Part shown: in pieces, positions 21,694 through 31,738 of the stretch
Position numbering within the stretch: position 1 is the stretch's first letter
Layout: each line of letters begins with the position of its first letter
Source: Pseudoxanthomonas sp. GM95
Lineage (GTDB): Bacteria > Pseudomonadota > Gammaproteobacteria > Xanthomonadales > Xanthomonadaceae
Direction of reading: 5' to 3'
Assembly: GCF_900109775.1 (NCBI RefSeq)
Contig: NZ_FOAX01000006.1
Coordinates: 1 to 63,836, forward strand
Length of the DNA stretch: 63,836 nt
Position numbers and translations under genes: made by a program
The notes under the pieces: model-generated
Told to the model about the DNA's origin: nothing
The model's database searches: none
The model's input: the letters and a program-made list of their open reading frames with translations, nothing else

Positions 21694-22590
21694 TCAGCCC
21701 TGATGTTCCAGGATCTGCGCCAGGGCGCTGTCGATGTCCGGATAGCGGAACTGGAAGCCCTGGCCCTGCGCCCGGGCCGGCAACACGCGCTGGCCATCGA
21801 TCAGCATCTGGCCCATTTCCCCGAATGCCGCCTTCAGCGCGAAGGCGGGCGTCGGCATGATCGCCGGGCGGTGCAGGGCGCGGCCCAACGCGGCGGCGAA
21901 GGCCTTCTGCCGGACCGGCTCCGGCGCGGTGCCGTTGACCGGCCCTTCGACCGCGGTCTCGTCCAGCAGCCACTGGATCAGGCGGACGATGTCGTCCAGG
22001 TGGATCCAGCTGAACCACTGTTCGCCATCGCCGATCGGCCCGCCCAGGCCCATGCGGTAGGGCGTCAGCAGCTGCTGCAGGGCGCCACCGCCCGCGCCCA
22101 GGACCACGCCCGTGCGCAGCAGCACCGTGCGCACGCCCAGCTCGCGGGCGGGCAGGGCGGCGGCCTCCCAGTCCGCCGCCAGCTGCGCGCCGAAGTCGCT
22201 GCCGGCCGGCGCGGTTTCGCTCAGGGGCGTGTCGTCGGACGGGCCGTAGTAGCCCAGGGCCGAGCCCGACACCAAAACTGCCGGGCGCACGGTCAGGCTT
22301 TCCATCCAGGCCATCAGCGCCTCGGTGGTGCGCAGGCGCGATTCGCGCAGGGTCTGCTTGTACTCGTCGTTCCAGCGGCGCCCGGCCAATGGTGCGCCAG
22401 CCAGGTTGATCACCGCATCGGCGCCGCCGGCGCCTTCGATGTCGGCCAGCACCCGCACCGCGCCCGGCAGCTTGCGCGCCGCGGCCTGAGTGTCGCGCGA
22501 GACCACCGTGACCTGCCATCCGTCCGCCAGCAGGGCAGGGCACAGGGCCTGGCCGATGAAACCGCTGCCGCCGGTGATCAACACCTGCAT
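21694..22590 (-). CDS. TIGR01777-family SDR epimerase-like protein
   Basis: A 298-residue extended SDR. It begins MQVLITGGSGFIGQALCPAL (NAD(P)-binding glycine loop) and has VINLAGAPLAGRRW, LVSGSALGYYGPS with the catalytic Tyr, VLLRTGVVLGAGGGAL, and FSWIHLDDIV. These are diagnostic of TIGR01777, the YfcH/SulA-like "epimerase" family, and the reaction is unknown. The start at 22590 has GAGG seven bases upstream; frames reading farther upstream are not supported. It converges on phrB with a 3-base gap. Confidence 0.85.
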   Translation of the reverse strand: MQVLITGGSGFIGQALCPALLADGWQVTVVSRDTQAAARKLPGAVRVLADIEGAGGADAVINLAGAPLAGRRWNDEYKQTLRESRLRTTEALMAWMESLTVRPAVLVSGSALGYYGPSDDTPLSETAPAGSDFGAQLAADWEAAALPARELGVRTVLLRTGVVLGAGGGALQQLLTPYRMGLGGPIGDGEQWFSWIHLDDIVRLIQWLLDETAVEGPVNGTAPEPVRQKAFAAALGRALHRPAIMPTPAFALKAAFGEMGQMLIDGQRVLPARAQGQGFQFRYPDIDSALAQILEHQG

Positions 22591-22805
22591 GGAAACCTCG
22601 TTGTGACGGGAGTAATGGCGAAAGCCTGGCGCCAGCCTAGGTGCGGGAGTGTGACGGAATCGTCGGGTATGTCGCCGGCGGCAAGGAACATGAATGGTGG
22701 TGTCAGGCACAACGAAAACTGAGCGAACCGTGCACTCCGATGAAACCGTTTTCGTGGGTCGGGGTTATGCTTCGGGGGTTCCCGTTCCGGTACCGCCCAT
22801 CCCCC

Positions 22806-23534
22806 ATGCGAACTTCCCTGCTGCGCTGCGTTCCCCTGGCCGCCATCATCGTCCTGCTCTCCGGCTGCGGTCATGTGCCTTTTTCCAAGCGGGGCGAGAT
22901 GCTGGCGGCCGAGACGTTCGACTCTGACGGGACCTATTCGCGCACCTTCGACCGCGGCCCGGACCAGGTCTGCGAGGCCTCGCGCCGCGCGCTGTTGAGC
23001 CAGGGCTACGTGGTCAGCCGCTCGGACGCCTCGATGGTGGAAGCCAACAAGAACTTCCAGCCCGAGCCGGAAGTGCATGAACAGGTCGCCATCCGCGTCT
23101 CCTGCGTCGGCCAAGCCTCGGGCGATGCCTGGGTGTTTGCCAGCGCCACCCAGGACCGCTACAACCTGCGCAAATCCAACACCTCGGCCAGCGTCGGCAC
23201 CGCGCTGGGTTCGCTGTCGCTGCCCTTCGGCAGCACCGACGATTCGCTGGTGCGCGTGGCCAGCCTGACCGTGCAGGACCCCAACTTCTACCGATCGTTC
23301 TTCAAGCTGGTCGAGCGCTACCTGCCACCGCAGGTGAAGAAGCCCGCGCCGGCCCCGGCCGCCAAGCCGGTCGAGCAGGCGCCGCCGCCCGCGCCCGCCC
23401 CGCTGCAGCCGCAGCCCGTGGGCGAAACCATCCCGATGCCGGTGGAAACCTCGGCCTCGGGCACGGTGGTGCCGGCCGCGCCGGCGACCGATGCCAAGCC
23501 CAAGGGCGATGCCGACAGCGCCAACACGCCGTAA
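22806..23534 (+). CDS. DUF2242-type lipoprotein
   Basis: A 242-residue lipoprotein. Residues 1-21 form a lipoprotein signal ending LLSGC, so the mature protein is probably anchored to a membrane by Cys21. A globular domain (residues ~30-180) contains DQVCEASRRALLSQGYVVSRSD, NKNFQPEPEVHEQVAIRVSCV and LTVQDPNFYRSFFKLVERYL, which I recognise as DUF2242-like. The C-terminal ~60 residues are Pro/Ala-rich, probably a flexible periplasmic linker. A terminator follows. Function unknown. Confidence 0.7.
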   Translation: MRTSLLRCVPLAAIIVLLSGCGHVPFSKRGEMLAAETFDSDGTYSRTFDRGPDQVCEASRRALLSQGYVVSRSDASMVEANKNFQPEPEVHEQVAIRVSCVGQASGDAWVFASATQDRYNLRKSNTSASVGTALGSLSLPFGSTDDSLVRVASLTVQDPNFYRSFFKLVERYLPPQVKKPAPAPAAKPVEQAPPPAPAPLQPQPVGETIPMPVETSASGTVVPAAPATDAKPKGDADSANTP

Positions 23535-23561
23535 CGCGGGGCGCCACGGCAACGGATCGAG

Positions 23562-23590
23562 AAGGCCGGCTCAGTGAGTCGGCCTTTTTC
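23562..23590 (+). terminator. Rho-independent terminator
   Basis: AAGGCCGGCT (23562-23571) pairs with AGTCGGCCTT (23576-23585, one G-T type mismatch position) followed by TTTTTC, 28 bases after the DUF2242 gene. Confidence 0.8.
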
Positions 23591-23704
23591 TTTGGGTGGA
23601 CCAGCGCCTGCGTCTGGCATGCCGCGCCCGCCGCCCGTGCAGGCGATCTTCATCCAGGCGGGCCTACCCTCCGGGGCACATCGAATCCTGGGAGGGACTT
23701 CACG

Positions 23705-23908
23705 ATGGACACCCGCTACTTCACCGCGCAGGACAGCACCGGCGAACGCCGCCGCGTACGCATCGTTTCCACCGGCCACGACGCCATCGCCAGCGGCCAC
23801 CCGCGCGATGGCTACGCGCTGGACGACGGCAGCCCGGTGCGCCGGGTCGACAACGACACCTTCCAAGTGGTCAGCAGCGGCGCCTACATCACCCGCGTCC
23901 CGGAATAG
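23705..23908 (+). CDS. Small hypothetical protein
   Basis: A 67-residue polar protein beginning MDTRYFTAQDSTGERRRVRI and ending VVSSGAYITRVPE. It has no signal peptide or membrane segment, and its alternating hydrophobic pattern suggests a small beta-rich fold. GGGAGG lies 7-12 bases upstream of the ATG, a strong ribosome binding site. I do not recognise the family. Confidence 0.6.
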   Translation: MDTRYFTAQDSTGERRRVRIVSTGHDAIASGHPRDGYALDDGSPVRRVDNDTFQVVSSGAYITRVPE

Positions 23909-24019
23909 CCGCCGGCGGCACGGTCCGTGCCATGCACCAGCGCCGACGCACACCGCCCGCTTACGTTCCAGCGAGGATCATGCGCCCCACGCGATGACGC
24001 GGCACGAGGCGGAGGCAGC

Positions 24020-24925
24020 ATGGAACTGGGCATGGTGGGGTTGGGACGCATGGGCGCGAACATGGCCCAGCGGTTGGCGCAGGGCGGACACACGGTCGGC
24101 GGTTTCGACCCGTCGCCCGAAGCGCGCGCGCGTGCGGCCACCCACGGCATTACCCCGGCCGAGTCGCTGCAGGCGCTGGTCGCCGCGCTGCCCACGCCGC
24201 GCGTGGTCTGGCTGATGGTGCCGGCCGGCAAGATCGTCGATGACACGCTGGATGTGCTGCTGCCGATGCTCTCGGCCGGCGACATCGTCATCGACGGCGG
24301 CAACTCCTACTACAAGGACAGCGTGGCGCGCGCCGCGCGCCTGGACGCCAGCGGCATCGCCTTCGTCGACTGCGGCACCAGCGGCGGTGTCTGGGGCCTG
24401 ACCGAGGGCTACAGCATGATGGTCGGCGGCGGCGACACGGCGATGGCCCACCTCAAGCCGCTGTTCGAAACCCTGGCGCCGTCGCCGACCACCGGCTGGG
24501 GCCATGTCGGACCGGTGGGCTCGGGCCACTTCACCAAGATGGTCCACAACGGCATCGAGTACGGAATGATGCAGGCCTACGCCGAGGGCTTTGCGATCCT
24601 GGAGCGCAAGGAAGACTTCAAGCTCGACCTGCACCAAGTCGCGCAGGTCTGGCAGACCGGCAGCGTAGTGCGCTCGTGGTTGCTGGACATCACCGCCGAT
24701 GCGCTGAAGGACAACCCGACCATGGCCGGCATCGCGCCGTACGTGGAGGATTCGGGCGAGGGCCGCTGGACGGTGGCCGAATCGATCGACCTCAACGTGT
24801 CCGCGCCGGTGATCACCCTGTCGCTGCTGGAACGCCTGCGCTCGCGCGAGAAGGATTCCTACGCCGACAAGCTGCTGTCGGCCATGCGCAATGGCTTTGG
24901 CGGCCACAAGATCACCAAGGAATAA
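24020..24925 (+). CDS. gnd: 6-phosphogluconate dehydrogenase (decarboxylating, short form)
   Basis: A 301-residue NAD(P)-dependent enzyme of the short Gnd/GntZ type. It carries MELGMVGLGRMGANMAQRL (Rossmann loop), VIDGGNSYYKDS, FVDCGTSGGVWGL (substrate loop), and GHFTKMVHNGIEYGMMQ with the catalytic Lys. It oxidises 6-phosphogluconate to ribulose-5-phosphate plus CO2. The ATG at 24020 follows GAGGCGGAGG; upstream in-frame codons lack a fold. At ~300 residues it is the short, often NAD-preferring class rather than the 470-residue E. coli form. Confidence 0.9.
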   Translation: MELGMVGLGRMGANMAQRLAQGGHTVGGFDPSPEARARAATHGITPAESLQALVAALPTPRVVWLMVPAGKIVDDTLDVLLPMLSAGDIVIDGGNSYYKDSVARAARLDASGIAFVDCGTSGGVWGLTEGYSMMVGGGDTAMAHLKPLFETLAPSPTTGWGHVGPVGSGHFTKMVHNGIEYGMMQAYAEGFAILERKEDFKLDLHQVAQVWQTGSVVRSWLLDITADALKDNPTMAGIAPYVEDSGEGRWTVAESIDLNVSAPVITLSLLERLRSREKDSYADKLLSAMRNGFGGHKITKE

Positions 24926-24961
24926 GCACCGCGCCGCGCGCGGCGCCACTGGGAGCAAGCC

Positions 24962-26278
24962 ATGCATCGTTCCACCTGGATCGCATTGAGCAGCGTGTTG
25001 CTGGTCGCCTGTGGCGGCAATGGATTGGCGCAGGTCCACACCGGCCCCGATCCGCAACTGCCGCCGCCGGACGTGCAGACCATCCCCACGGTCAACACGG
25101 CCAAGGCGGTGGGCTGGAAGCAGGGCGCCAAGCCGGTTGCGGCCAAGGGCCTGGCGGTGGGCGCGTTCGCCGAGGGCCTCAACCATCCGCGCTGGCTGTA
25201 CGTGCTGCCCAATGGCGATGTGCTGGTGGCCGAAACCAATGCGCCGCCCAAGCCAGGCGATCGCGGCTTCAAGGCCTGGGTGGCGGGCAAGGTGATGGCC
25301 AATGCCGGCGCCGGCGGGGACAGCCCCAACCGCATCACCCTGCTGCGCGACACCGACGGCGACGGCCATGCCGACGTGCGCGCGGTGTTGCTCGATGGGC
25401 TGCGCTCGCCGTTCGGCATGGCGCTGGTCGGCGGCCGGCTCTACATCGCCAATGCCGACGCGATGGTGTGGGTGCCGTTCAAGCCGGGCGACAAGACCAT
25501 CGACGCCAAGCCCACGCAGCTGGCGACGTTGCCCGGTGGTCCACGCAACCACCACTGGACCAAGAGCCTGCTGGCCAGTGCCGATGGCCAGCACCTGTAT
25601 GTCGGCGTGGGCTCCAACAGCAACGTCGGCGAGAACGGCATGGACGAGGAGGTCGACCGCGCCGCCGTGCTGGAGATCGACACCGCCACCGGCGCCAAGC
25701 GCGTGTTCGCCAACGGCCTGCGCAACCCGGTCGGCCTGGCCTGGGAGCCGCGCACCAAGGCGCTGTGGCTGGTGGCCAACGAGCGCGACGAAATCGGCGA
25801 CGACCTCGTCCCGGACTACCTGACCTCGGTCAAGCGCGGCGGTTTCTACGGCTGGCCGTACAGCTACTGGGGCCAGCACGTGGACCCGCGGCCCAAGCCA
25901 CAGCGGCCTGACCTGGTCGCCAAGGCGATCGCGCCGGACTACGCGCTGGGCGCCCATGTAGCGGCGCTGGGCCTGACGTTCACGCCGACTCAGGGCGCCT
26001 GGCCGGCGCCCTTCAGCGAAGGCGCGTTCGTCGGCGAGCACGGCTCCTGGAACCGCAAGCCGCGCAGCGGCTACAAGGTGGTCTTCGTGCCGTTCCGCGG
26101 CGGCAAGCCACAGGGCGCGCCGGTCGATGTGCTGACCGGTTTCCTGGACAAGGACGAACAGGCGCAGGGGCGCCCGGTCGGCGTGGCCTTCGACGCGCGT
26201 GGCGGCCTGCTGGTGGCCGACGACGTAGGCAATGCGATCTGGCGGGTCAGCCCGGGCGCGGCCAACACGCCGCGCTGA
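24962..26278 (+). CDS. PQQ-type sorbosone dehydrogenase-like lipoprotein
   Basis: A 438-residue exported protein. Its lipoprotein signal ends LLVAC (Cys17). The mature part is a six-bladed beta-propeller of the soluble glucose/sorbosone dehydrogenase superfamily: [65 protein letters not shown], and [23 protein letters not shown]. Such enzymes oxidise sugars in the periplasm with PQQ. No PQQ biosynthesis genes are in the window. It lies 36 bases after gnd, possibly in one unit with it. Confidence 0.8.
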   Translation: MHRSTWIALSSVLLVACGGNGLAQVHTGPDPQLPPPDVQTIPTVNTAKAVGWKQGAKPVAAKGLAVGAFAEGLNHPRWLYVLPNGDVLVAETNAPPKPGDRGFKAWVAGKVMANAGAGGDSPNRITLLRDTDGDGHADVRAVLLDGLRSPFGMALVGGRLYIANADAMVWVPFKPGDKTIDAKPTQLATLPGGPRNHHWTKSLLASADGQHLYVGVGSNSNVGENGMDEEVDRAAVLEIDTATGAKRVFANGLRNPVGLAWEPRTKALWLVANERDEIGDDLVPDYLTSVKRGGFYGWPYSYWGQHVDPRPKPQRPDLVAKAIAPDYALGAHVAALGLTFTPTQGAWPAPFSEGAFVGEHGSWNRKPRSGYKVVFVPFRGGKPQGAPVDVLTGFLDKDEQAQGRPVGVAFDARGGLLVADDVGNAIWRVSPGAANTPR

Positions 26279-26305
26279 CGCCGGATCAAGGAAGGTCCGC
26301 GCGCC

Positions 26306-27109
26306 ATGCGCGCCTTCCTGTTGCTGCCCTCGCTGTTGATCGCCCTGCCGGCGCCCGCGCGCACGGTGTACCGCTGCGTGCGCGCCGGAACCCTGAGTCT
26401 GGCCACCGCGCCCGAGCCGGGTTCGAAGTGCGAGGCGGTGCAGCTGGACGACAACGCGCCGCAGACCCCGGACCTGTGGGGTCGCATGGGTATCTTCAGC
26501 GGCACCTTGTACGAACGCGAGCAGGACGGCGCCAAGGTCTACAGCACGCGCAACCTGCCGGGTTCGGTGCCGTACCTGCGTTTCACAGTGACCACGCCGC
26601 CGGGCGAACCCGCGCATGAAGGTCTGGGCCAGGTGGGCACGCCGCGTCTCGATGCCTGGCCCAAGCTGTTCGCCGCCGCCGCCAAACGCAACCAGGTCGA
26701 GGACGCGCTGCTACGCGCGATCGCGCATGCCGAAAGCGGCTTCAACGACAAGGCGGTGTCGTCCAAGGGCGCGCAGGGCGTGATGCAGTTGATGCCGCAG
26801 ACCGCGCGCGAGTACGGCGTGGCCGATCCGTTTTCCGCCAGCCAGTCCATTGCCGCCGGCGCGCGCCACCTGCACTGGCTGATGGCGCGCTACCAGGGCG
26901 ACCGCACCCGCGTGGTCGCCGCCTACAACGCCGGCGTCGGCGCGGTGGAACGCTTCGACGGCGTGCCGCCGTATGCGGAAACGCGCGCCTACGTCGACAA
27001 GGTCGAAGCGTTGCTGGCGCGCTATCGACAGGCGCTGGGCACTGCGCCGCTGCGACCGGCCGACAGCGTGCCGGTCGCACCTGCCGGTGCGGTTACGCCG
27101 CCGGTGTGA
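26306..27109 (+). CDS. SLT-type lytic transglycosylase
   Basis: A 267-residue periplasmic murein-cleaving enzyme. A signal peptide (~residues 1-18) and an N-terminal region with paired Cys (YRCVRAG...SKCEAV, DUF4124-like) precede the SLT domain. That domain has the catalytic Glu in [27 protein letters not shown], then [13 protein letters not shown] and [15 protein letters not shown]. Its last 17 bases overlap the converging sugar dehydrogenase gene. Confidence 0.88.
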   Translation: MRAFLLLPSLLIALPAPARTVYRCVRAGTLSLATAPEPGSKCEAVQLDDNAPQTPDLWGRMGIFSGTLYEREQDGAKVYSTRNLPGSVPYLRFTVTTPPGEPAHEGLGQVGTPRLDAWPKLFAAAAKRNQVEDALLRAIAHAESGFNDKAVSSKGAQGVMQLMPQTAREYGVADPFSASQSIAAGARHLHWLMARYQGDRTRVVAAYNAGVGAVERFDGVPPYAETRAYVDKVEALLARYRQALGTAPLRPADSVPVAPAGAVTPPV

Positions 27110-28268
27110 GCTTGAGCAGGCGGCCGGCGTCGCGACCTTCGCCGTCTTCCAGCAGGTACAGCGCGCCATCGGGGCCTTGCTCGATCTCGCGGATGCGCTG
27201 GCCCATGTCGTAGCGCGCCGCTTCCTTGGCGTTGGTGCCGTCGAATTCGATCCGCACCAGGCTTTCCGACGACAGACCGCCGATGAAGGCATCGCCCTTC
27301 CAATCCGGGAACTGGCTGCCCGAATAGATCATCAACCCGGCCGGCGAGATCACCGGATTCCAGGTGATCTTGGGCGCGGCGAATTCCGGGCGGGTGTCGT
27401 GGTCGGGGATCTCGCGGCCGTCGTAATGGTCGCCGTTGGAGACGATCGGATAGCCGTAGTTGGCGCCGCGCTCGATCAGGTTGAGTTCGTCGCCACCCTT
27501 GGGGCCCATCTCCTGCGCCCACAGCCGGCCCTGCGCATCGAAGGCGATGCCCAGCACGTTGCGATGGCCGAGCGACCACACCTGCGCGGCCACGCCGCCC
27601 TGCGACGCGAACGGGTTGTCGGCCGGTACGCTGCCGTCGTCGTTGAGCCGCACGATCTTGCCCAGGTTGCTGGCCATGTCCTGGGCCGGGTCGAACTTCT
27701 GCCGTTCGCTGGAGCTGATCCACAGCTTGCCGGCGCTGTCGAACGCCAGGCGATGGCCGTAATGGCCCTGGCCGCTGACCTTGGGCACCTGGCGCCAGAT
27801 CACCTTGAGGTCCTGCAGCGCGCCGCCGCCGGCTGCATCCAGCGCCAGGGTCGCGCGGGCGACCGCACCGCCGCGCGTGTCGTCGCCATCGCCGGCCTCG
27901 GCATAGCTGACGTAGACCACCTGGTTCTTCGCAAAGTCCGGATGCAGGATCACATCGCCAAAGCCACCCTGGCCGCCGTAGGCCACCTTCGGCACGCCGG
28001 TGATCTCGCCCGCCTTGCCGGTCTTGAAGTCGTAGAGCTGTAGGTGGCCGCGCTTCTCGGTGACCAGCAGGCGGCCGTCGGGCAGGAAGGTCATCGCCCA
28101 GGGCTCGGCGAAGGCATGCACCGGCGTTACCGCGAACGGCAGGCCGCTTTCCGCCTTGGCCCCGGCGGCCGGCGCATCGGCCTGGGGCGCGGCCGCATTG
28201 CTGCAGGCGGCCATCGCAAGCAGGGCGGGCAGCAGGACGGCGAGGACACGACGCTTGGGCTGGGACAC
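27093..28268 (-). CDS. PQQ-dependent aldose sugar dehydrogenase-like lipoprotein
   Basis: A 391-residue lipoprotein with a signal ending LLAMAAC (Cys22). The mature part is the YliI/Asd-type six-bladed propeller: [92 protein letters not shown] and [13 protein letters not shown]. It probably oxidises aldoses in the periplasm with PQQ. The GTG start at 28268 was chosen because AGGAG lies ~6 bases upstream and it gives a complete lipoprotein signal. It is a distant relative of the propeller gene 2 kb upstream. Confidence 0.85.
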   Translation of the reverse strand: MSQPKRRVLAVLLPALLAMAACSNAAAPQADAPAAGAKAESGLPFAVTPVHAFAEPWAMTFLPDGRLLVTEKRGHLQLYDFKTGKAGEITGVPKVAYGGQGGFGDVILHPDFAKNQVVYVSYAEAGDGDDTRGGAVARATLALDAAGGGALQDLKVIWRQVPKVSGQGHYGHRLAFDSAGKLWISSSERQKFDPAQDMASNLGKIVRLNDDGSVPADNPFASQGGVAAQVWSLGHRNVLGIAFDAQGRLWAQEMGPKGGDELNLIERGANYGYPIVSNGDHYDGREIPDHDTRPEFAAPKITWNPVISPAGLMIYSGSQFPDWKGDAFIGGLSSESLVRIEFDGTNAKEAARYDMGQRIREIEQGPDGALYLLEDGEGRDAGRLLKLTPAA

Positions 28269-28483
28269 GGGACACTCCTGATGGGATGGGCCGCGCGATC
28301 GCGGCAACGCCAGCGGTTGTAGCGGCTGGCGCCGCCGCAGTTGTTCAGGCCACGTCGTTCTGACGGCATCGTCAGCCACCGCCATCGGCCGGTGTCATCG
28401 CAAGAGGTGACACTTGGCACCTTGTGCGCGCGGCCGGGCCGTTTCACTCTGCGTCTGTCGCCTGACAGACAAGGACCCACGCC

Positions 28484-29011
28484 ATGCCCGCCCACGCCAT
28501 TTCGCCGTTGACCCCGTACCTGTCGATGGCGGCCTTCGCCTTCATCTATTACCGGCGCATCCGCCGCAGTTTCGGCCGCCAGCAGTGGAAGCCGACCCGC
28601 GCAGTGATTCGTTTGTCGGTGCTGGCCCTGGCCTTCGCGATGCTGGTGCTGGCGGCGTGCTTCCTGCCGCATGTCGCGCCGGGCGTGGCGGTCGGTGCGG
28701 TGCTGGGTGCGGGTCTGGGCTTGTTCTCGCTGCGGCACACGCAGTCGGAATGGGCCGATGGCAGCGGCTGGTACACGCCCAATCCGTGGATCGGCGGCGC
28801 GCTCAGCGCGGTGCTGCTGGGTCGCCTGGTCTGGCGCTATTCGCAGGGGGCGTTTTCGATGGGCGCGGCCGGCAACGGCCAGAACGCCAGCCCGCTGACC
28901 CTGGGCATCGCCGCGGCGCTGGTGGTGTATTCGCTGGTGCACGTCGGCGGGCTGTGGCTGCGTATGCGCCAGCTGCGTCCGCCGACCGTGCCGCCGGCGA
29001 CGGTGGCCTGA
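28484..29011 (+). CDS. Integral membrane protein, possibly CcdC/DUF1453-like
   Basis: A 175-residue protein with four or five hydrophobic segments: after a short N-terminal helix, RLSVLALAFAMLVLAACFLP, GVAVGAVLGAGLGLFSL, a middle helix near residue 105, and ALVVYSLVHVGGLWL at the end. An FIYYRRIRRSFGRQ basic loop follows the first helix. Its organisation resembles CcdC/DUF1453 membrane proteins, but I cannot be sure. AAGGA precedes the ATG. Function unknown. Confidence 0.6.
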   Translation: MPAHAISPLTPYLSMAAFAFIYYRRIRRSFGRQQWKPTRAVIRLSVLALAFAMLVLAACFLPHVAPGVAVGAVLGAGLGLFSLRHTQSEWADGSGWYTPNPWIGGALSAVLLGRLVWRYSQGAFSMGAAGNGQNASPLTLGIAAALVVYSLVHVGGLWLRMRQLRPPTVPPATVA

Positions 29012-29068
29012 CCGGCCTCCTCGCGCACGTGACCGCACGCTCACGGCCGCAGGTGGAAGCTCGCCCGC

Positions 29069-29257
29069 ATGCTTGATTTTCAGACCATCCATTGCCCGTA
29101 CTGCGGCGAGCCGCTGGAGATCGCCGTGGATGTCTCGGCCGGCGACCAGCAGTACATCGAGGACTGCCAGGTGTGCTGTCGCCCGATCAACATGAGCGTG
29201 ACCCTGGACGAGGACGAATTCGCCCACGTCATCGCGCGCGCCGAGAACGACGCCTAG
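29069..29257 (+). CDS. CPXCG-motif cysteine-rich protein
   Basis: A 62-residue protein starting MLDFQTIHCPYCGEPLEI and containing DCQVCCRPI. The CPYCG and CQVCC pairs (Cys9, 12, 33, 36) should bind one zinc ion. It matches the small CPXCG-motif family common in gammaproteobacteria. Function unknown; a role in nucleic-acid or protein contacts is speculative. Confidence 0.85.
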   Translation: MLDFQTIHCPYCGEPLEIAVDVSAGDQQYIEDCQVCCRPINMSVTLDEDEFAHVIARAENDA

Positions 29258-29326
29258 GCCATGCGCGTCGCTGCGCTACAGTAGTGGCCTGCATCGCCTC
29301 GATGCATTCCCACGAGTCGCTTCCGC

Positions 29327-29698
29327 ATGAATCTCCCGCTGCATTTCGGCCTGCTCGGCGCACTTGAAGCCGGCGCGATCGCATTCCTGATCGGTTTGCT
29401 GGTCTACGCGGTGTGGCACTGGGTGGCGGCGCGTGCCGGCATCCACCATGCGCATGCCATCGGCTGGAGTTGCCTGATGGCCGTGGCCATCGCCGGCGGC
29501 ATCGACCTGTGGAACATGTTCTACCTGGGCATGGTCAAGCTGGAGTCGCCGGTCTATGCGCGCATCGCCCTGCAGAAGATCCACGATCCGGAAGGCCTGG
29601 GCGCGCGCGTCATTCTCGAAGCGGTCGGCGCGGTGGTCGGCGTGATCCTGTCGCGGCTTGCATTCAGCCCGCGTTCCCGCGCCGAAGACGTGGCCTGA
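29327..29698 (+). CDS. Small hypothetical membrane protein
   Basis: A 123-residue protein with three likely membrane helices: ALEAGAIAFLIGLLVYAVWHWV near the N-terminus, IGWSCLMAVAIAGGIDLW in the middle, and VILEAVGAVVGVILSRLAF at the end. The soluble loop VKLESPVYARIALQKIHDPEG separates the last two. Family not recognised. It follows the CPXCG gene by 69 bases on the same strand. Confidence 0.55.
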   Translation: MNLPLHFGLLGALEAGAIAFLIGLLVYAVWHWVAARAGIHHAHAIGWSCLMAVAIAGGIDLWNMFYLGMVKLESPVYARIALQKIHDPEGLGARVILEAVGAVVGVILSRLAFSPRSRAEDVA

Positions 29699-29940
29699 GT
29701 CGCGCAAGGCGCTGATGCGCGCTGGAATCCGCAAGCGTGTCACACGCCCAACGAGGGCCTGACATCGTCGCCACGCAACGCTAACGGCGGGCCTAGCGGC
29801 TCTTCGCTTGGCGTGGGTTAACAGTCCGTTGCGCGTGCTTCCAGCGGGAAAAGAGCATTCAGGCAGGCCGCGCCAAGGTGGCGTCGTGCGCTGCAGTTGC
29901 GCATCGACCCGCATGGACATCACAGGAGTACCTCCACCAA

Positions 29941-30299
29941 TGAAGACCCTCAATCGCAAGCCGCTGTTGGCCATGATCGCCCTGAGCGCTGCCCTCGCCG
30001 CGCCGGCCTTTGCCCAGCAGATGCAGCAGGACCCGCAGGCCGATGCCGCCGCGCCGGCCACCGGTGCGCCGACCCAGTCGGGCGCGACCAGCTCCGGCCA
30101 GGGCCAGCAGGGCTGGAATGATCTGGATACCGACAAGGACGGCGCGATCAGCAAGTCCGAATCCACGGCCAACCCGGGCCTGTCGCAGATCTTCAGCCAG
30201 GCCGATGGCGATGGCGATGGCAAGTTGACCCAGGAGGAATACAAGGCCTTCGTGGTCAAGAACTATGGCGGCGGCGCCGGTCAGTCGTCGGGGCAGTAA
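29941..30299 (+). CDS. Secreted EF-hand calcium-binding protein
   Basis: A 118-residue exported protein: signal peptide to about residue 25 (AAPAFA), a Gln/Ala/Gly-rich linker, then two EF-hand loops, DTDKDGAISKSE and DADGDGKLTQEE-like (ADGDGDGKLTQEEY). The acidic positions required for Ca2+ are present in both. CAGGAG lies upstream of the ATG at 29941; longer starts are not supported. Probably a periplasmic calcium buffer or sensor; partner unknown. Confidence 0.8.
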
Positions 30300-30500
30300 A
30301 CCCGGCAGCCGGTGGGGAACAGCCGCGCGGAACTTGATCTGGCGCAAGGCTTTCACTTGACCGCAACCGCAGGACATCGTTTCATGCGGGCAGGGCATGC
30401 CGGTTGCGGTGCCTTGCATTGCGACCACCCACACTGCTGTCTACCCCATGTCCCGTCTTCGCCTGACCGCGCAGACCCATCAAGCAACAAGGAGCATCTG

Positions 30501-30788
30501 ATGAAGATTCGCAACACGTTTATGGCACCGGCCGCGCTGGCCGTCGTTCTGACCGGCTCGCTGATGCTGTCGGCCTGCGGCCCGAAGGCTGAAGAAGCTG
30601 CTCCGGCTGCCTCGGAAGCTCCGGCTGAAGCTGCTCCGCCGGCCACCGAAGCTCCGGCTGAAACCACCCCGCCGACCACCGAAGCCGCCCCGATGGAATC
30701 GACCCCGCCGTCGATGGAGTCCACCGCTCCGGCTGAATCGACCCCGCCGTCGACCGAAGCCCCGGCTTCCGAACCGGCCAAGTCGTAA
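30501..30788 (+). CDS. Low-complexity Pro/Ala/Glu/Thr lipoprotein
   Basis: A 95-residue lipoprotein. The signal ends LMLSAC (Cys26). The mature part is almost wholly built of Glu-Ala-Pro and Thr/Ser-Pro-Pro units (for example EAPAEAAPPATEAPAETTPP), so it is extended and disordered. AAGGAG precedes the ATG at 30501. A strong terminator follows. It may be an abundant envelope spacer protein; function unknown. Confidence 0.75.
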   Translation: MKIRNTFMAPAALAVVLTGSLMLSACGPKAEEAAPAASEAPAEAAPPATEAPAETTPPTTEAAPMESTPPSMESTAPAESTPPSTEAPASEPAKS

Positions 30789-30841
30789 TCGACTGACCGG
30801 TCTGCTGGCGCCGCGGAACATCGCGGCGCCGCGCGGAACCG

Positions 30842-30873
30842 AAAGGGCGGCCCTCACGGGCCGCCCTTTTTTT
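30842..30873 (+). terminator. Rho-independent terminator
   Basis: AAAGGGCGGCCC (30842-30853) pairs with GGGCCGCCCTTT (30858-30869), loop TCAC, then a run of T. A canonical strong terminator after the lipoprotein gene. Confidence 0.9.
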
Positions 30874-31012
30874 CATAGCGCACATCCTGGTGCGCCACCC
30901 TTCGGTCTTCAGGTGGCGCTGCCGCGAAAAGCGGCTGTCCTGCCATTCTTTCATGCGCGACCGGTGCATGCGTGGCCGGTATGCTGGCCGGTCTGGGCAG
31001 ATGGAAAGAACC

Positions 31013-31738
31013 ATGAGCAAGATCGACTGGGTGGGTTTCGACGGCGACGACACGCTGTGGAAAAGCGAGGACTACTACCGCGCCGCCGAGGCCGCCTTCG
31101 AGCAGATCGTCGGCCACTACATCGACCTGTCGGACAAGCGCACGGCGCAGCACCTGCTGGCCGTGGAGCGGCGCAACCTACGCATCTTCGGCTACGGCGC
31201 CAAGGGCATGATGCTGTCGATGATCGAGTCGGCGATCGAGCTGACCGAGGAGCGTATCAGCGCCCGCCACGTGCAGGACATCATCGCCATCGGACGGGCC
31301 ACGCTGGACCATCCGGTCGAACTGATCGAAGGCATCCGCGAAGCCGTCGCCGCGATCGCCGCCGCGCACAACATCGTGCTGATCACCAAGGGCGACCTGT
31401 TCCACCAGGAAGCCAAGATCGTGCAGTCCGGGCTGTCGGATCTGTTCCACCGCATCGAGGTGGTGTCGGAGAAGGACACGCCGACCTACACCCGCGTGCT
31501 GCGCGAGCTGGACGTGGTGCCCGAACACTTCGCCATGATCGGCAACTCGCTGCGTTCGGACATCGCGCCGATCGTCGGCCTGGGCGGTTGGGGCATCCAC
31601 ATGCCCTACCACGTAACCTGGGCGCACGAGGCCGAACACGATCTGGCCGACAACACGCCGCGCCTGCTGCAGGTCGAGGCGGCGTCGGAACTGCCCACTG
31701 CGTTGGCAAAGATCGAAGCCACGGTGGTGGATGCATGA
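31013..31738 (+). CDS. HAD-family hydrolase
   Basis: A 241-residue haloacid dehalogenase-type phosphatase. Motif I is GFDGDDTLWKSE (Asp nucleophile in DGDDT), motif II the Thr in VLITKGD, motif III the Lys in VVSEKDTPTY, and motif IV MIGNSLRSDIAP. The four motifs and a helical cap between I and II indicate subfamily IA. GGAAAG lies just upstream of the ATG at 31013. Physiological phosphoester substrate unknown. Its TGA overlaps the next gene's ATG. Confidence 0.85.
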   Translation: MSKIDWVGFDGDDTLWKSEDYYRAAEAAFEQIVGHYIDLSDKRTAQHLLAVERRNLRIFGYGAKGMMLSMIESAIELTEERISARHVQDIIAIGRATLDHPVELIEGIREAVAAIAAAHNIVLITKGDLFHQEAKIVQSGLSDLFHRIEVVSEKDTPTYTRVLRELDVVPEHFAMIGNSLRSDIAPIVGLGGWGIHMPYHVTWAHEAEHDLADNTPRLLQVEAASELPTALAKIEATVVDA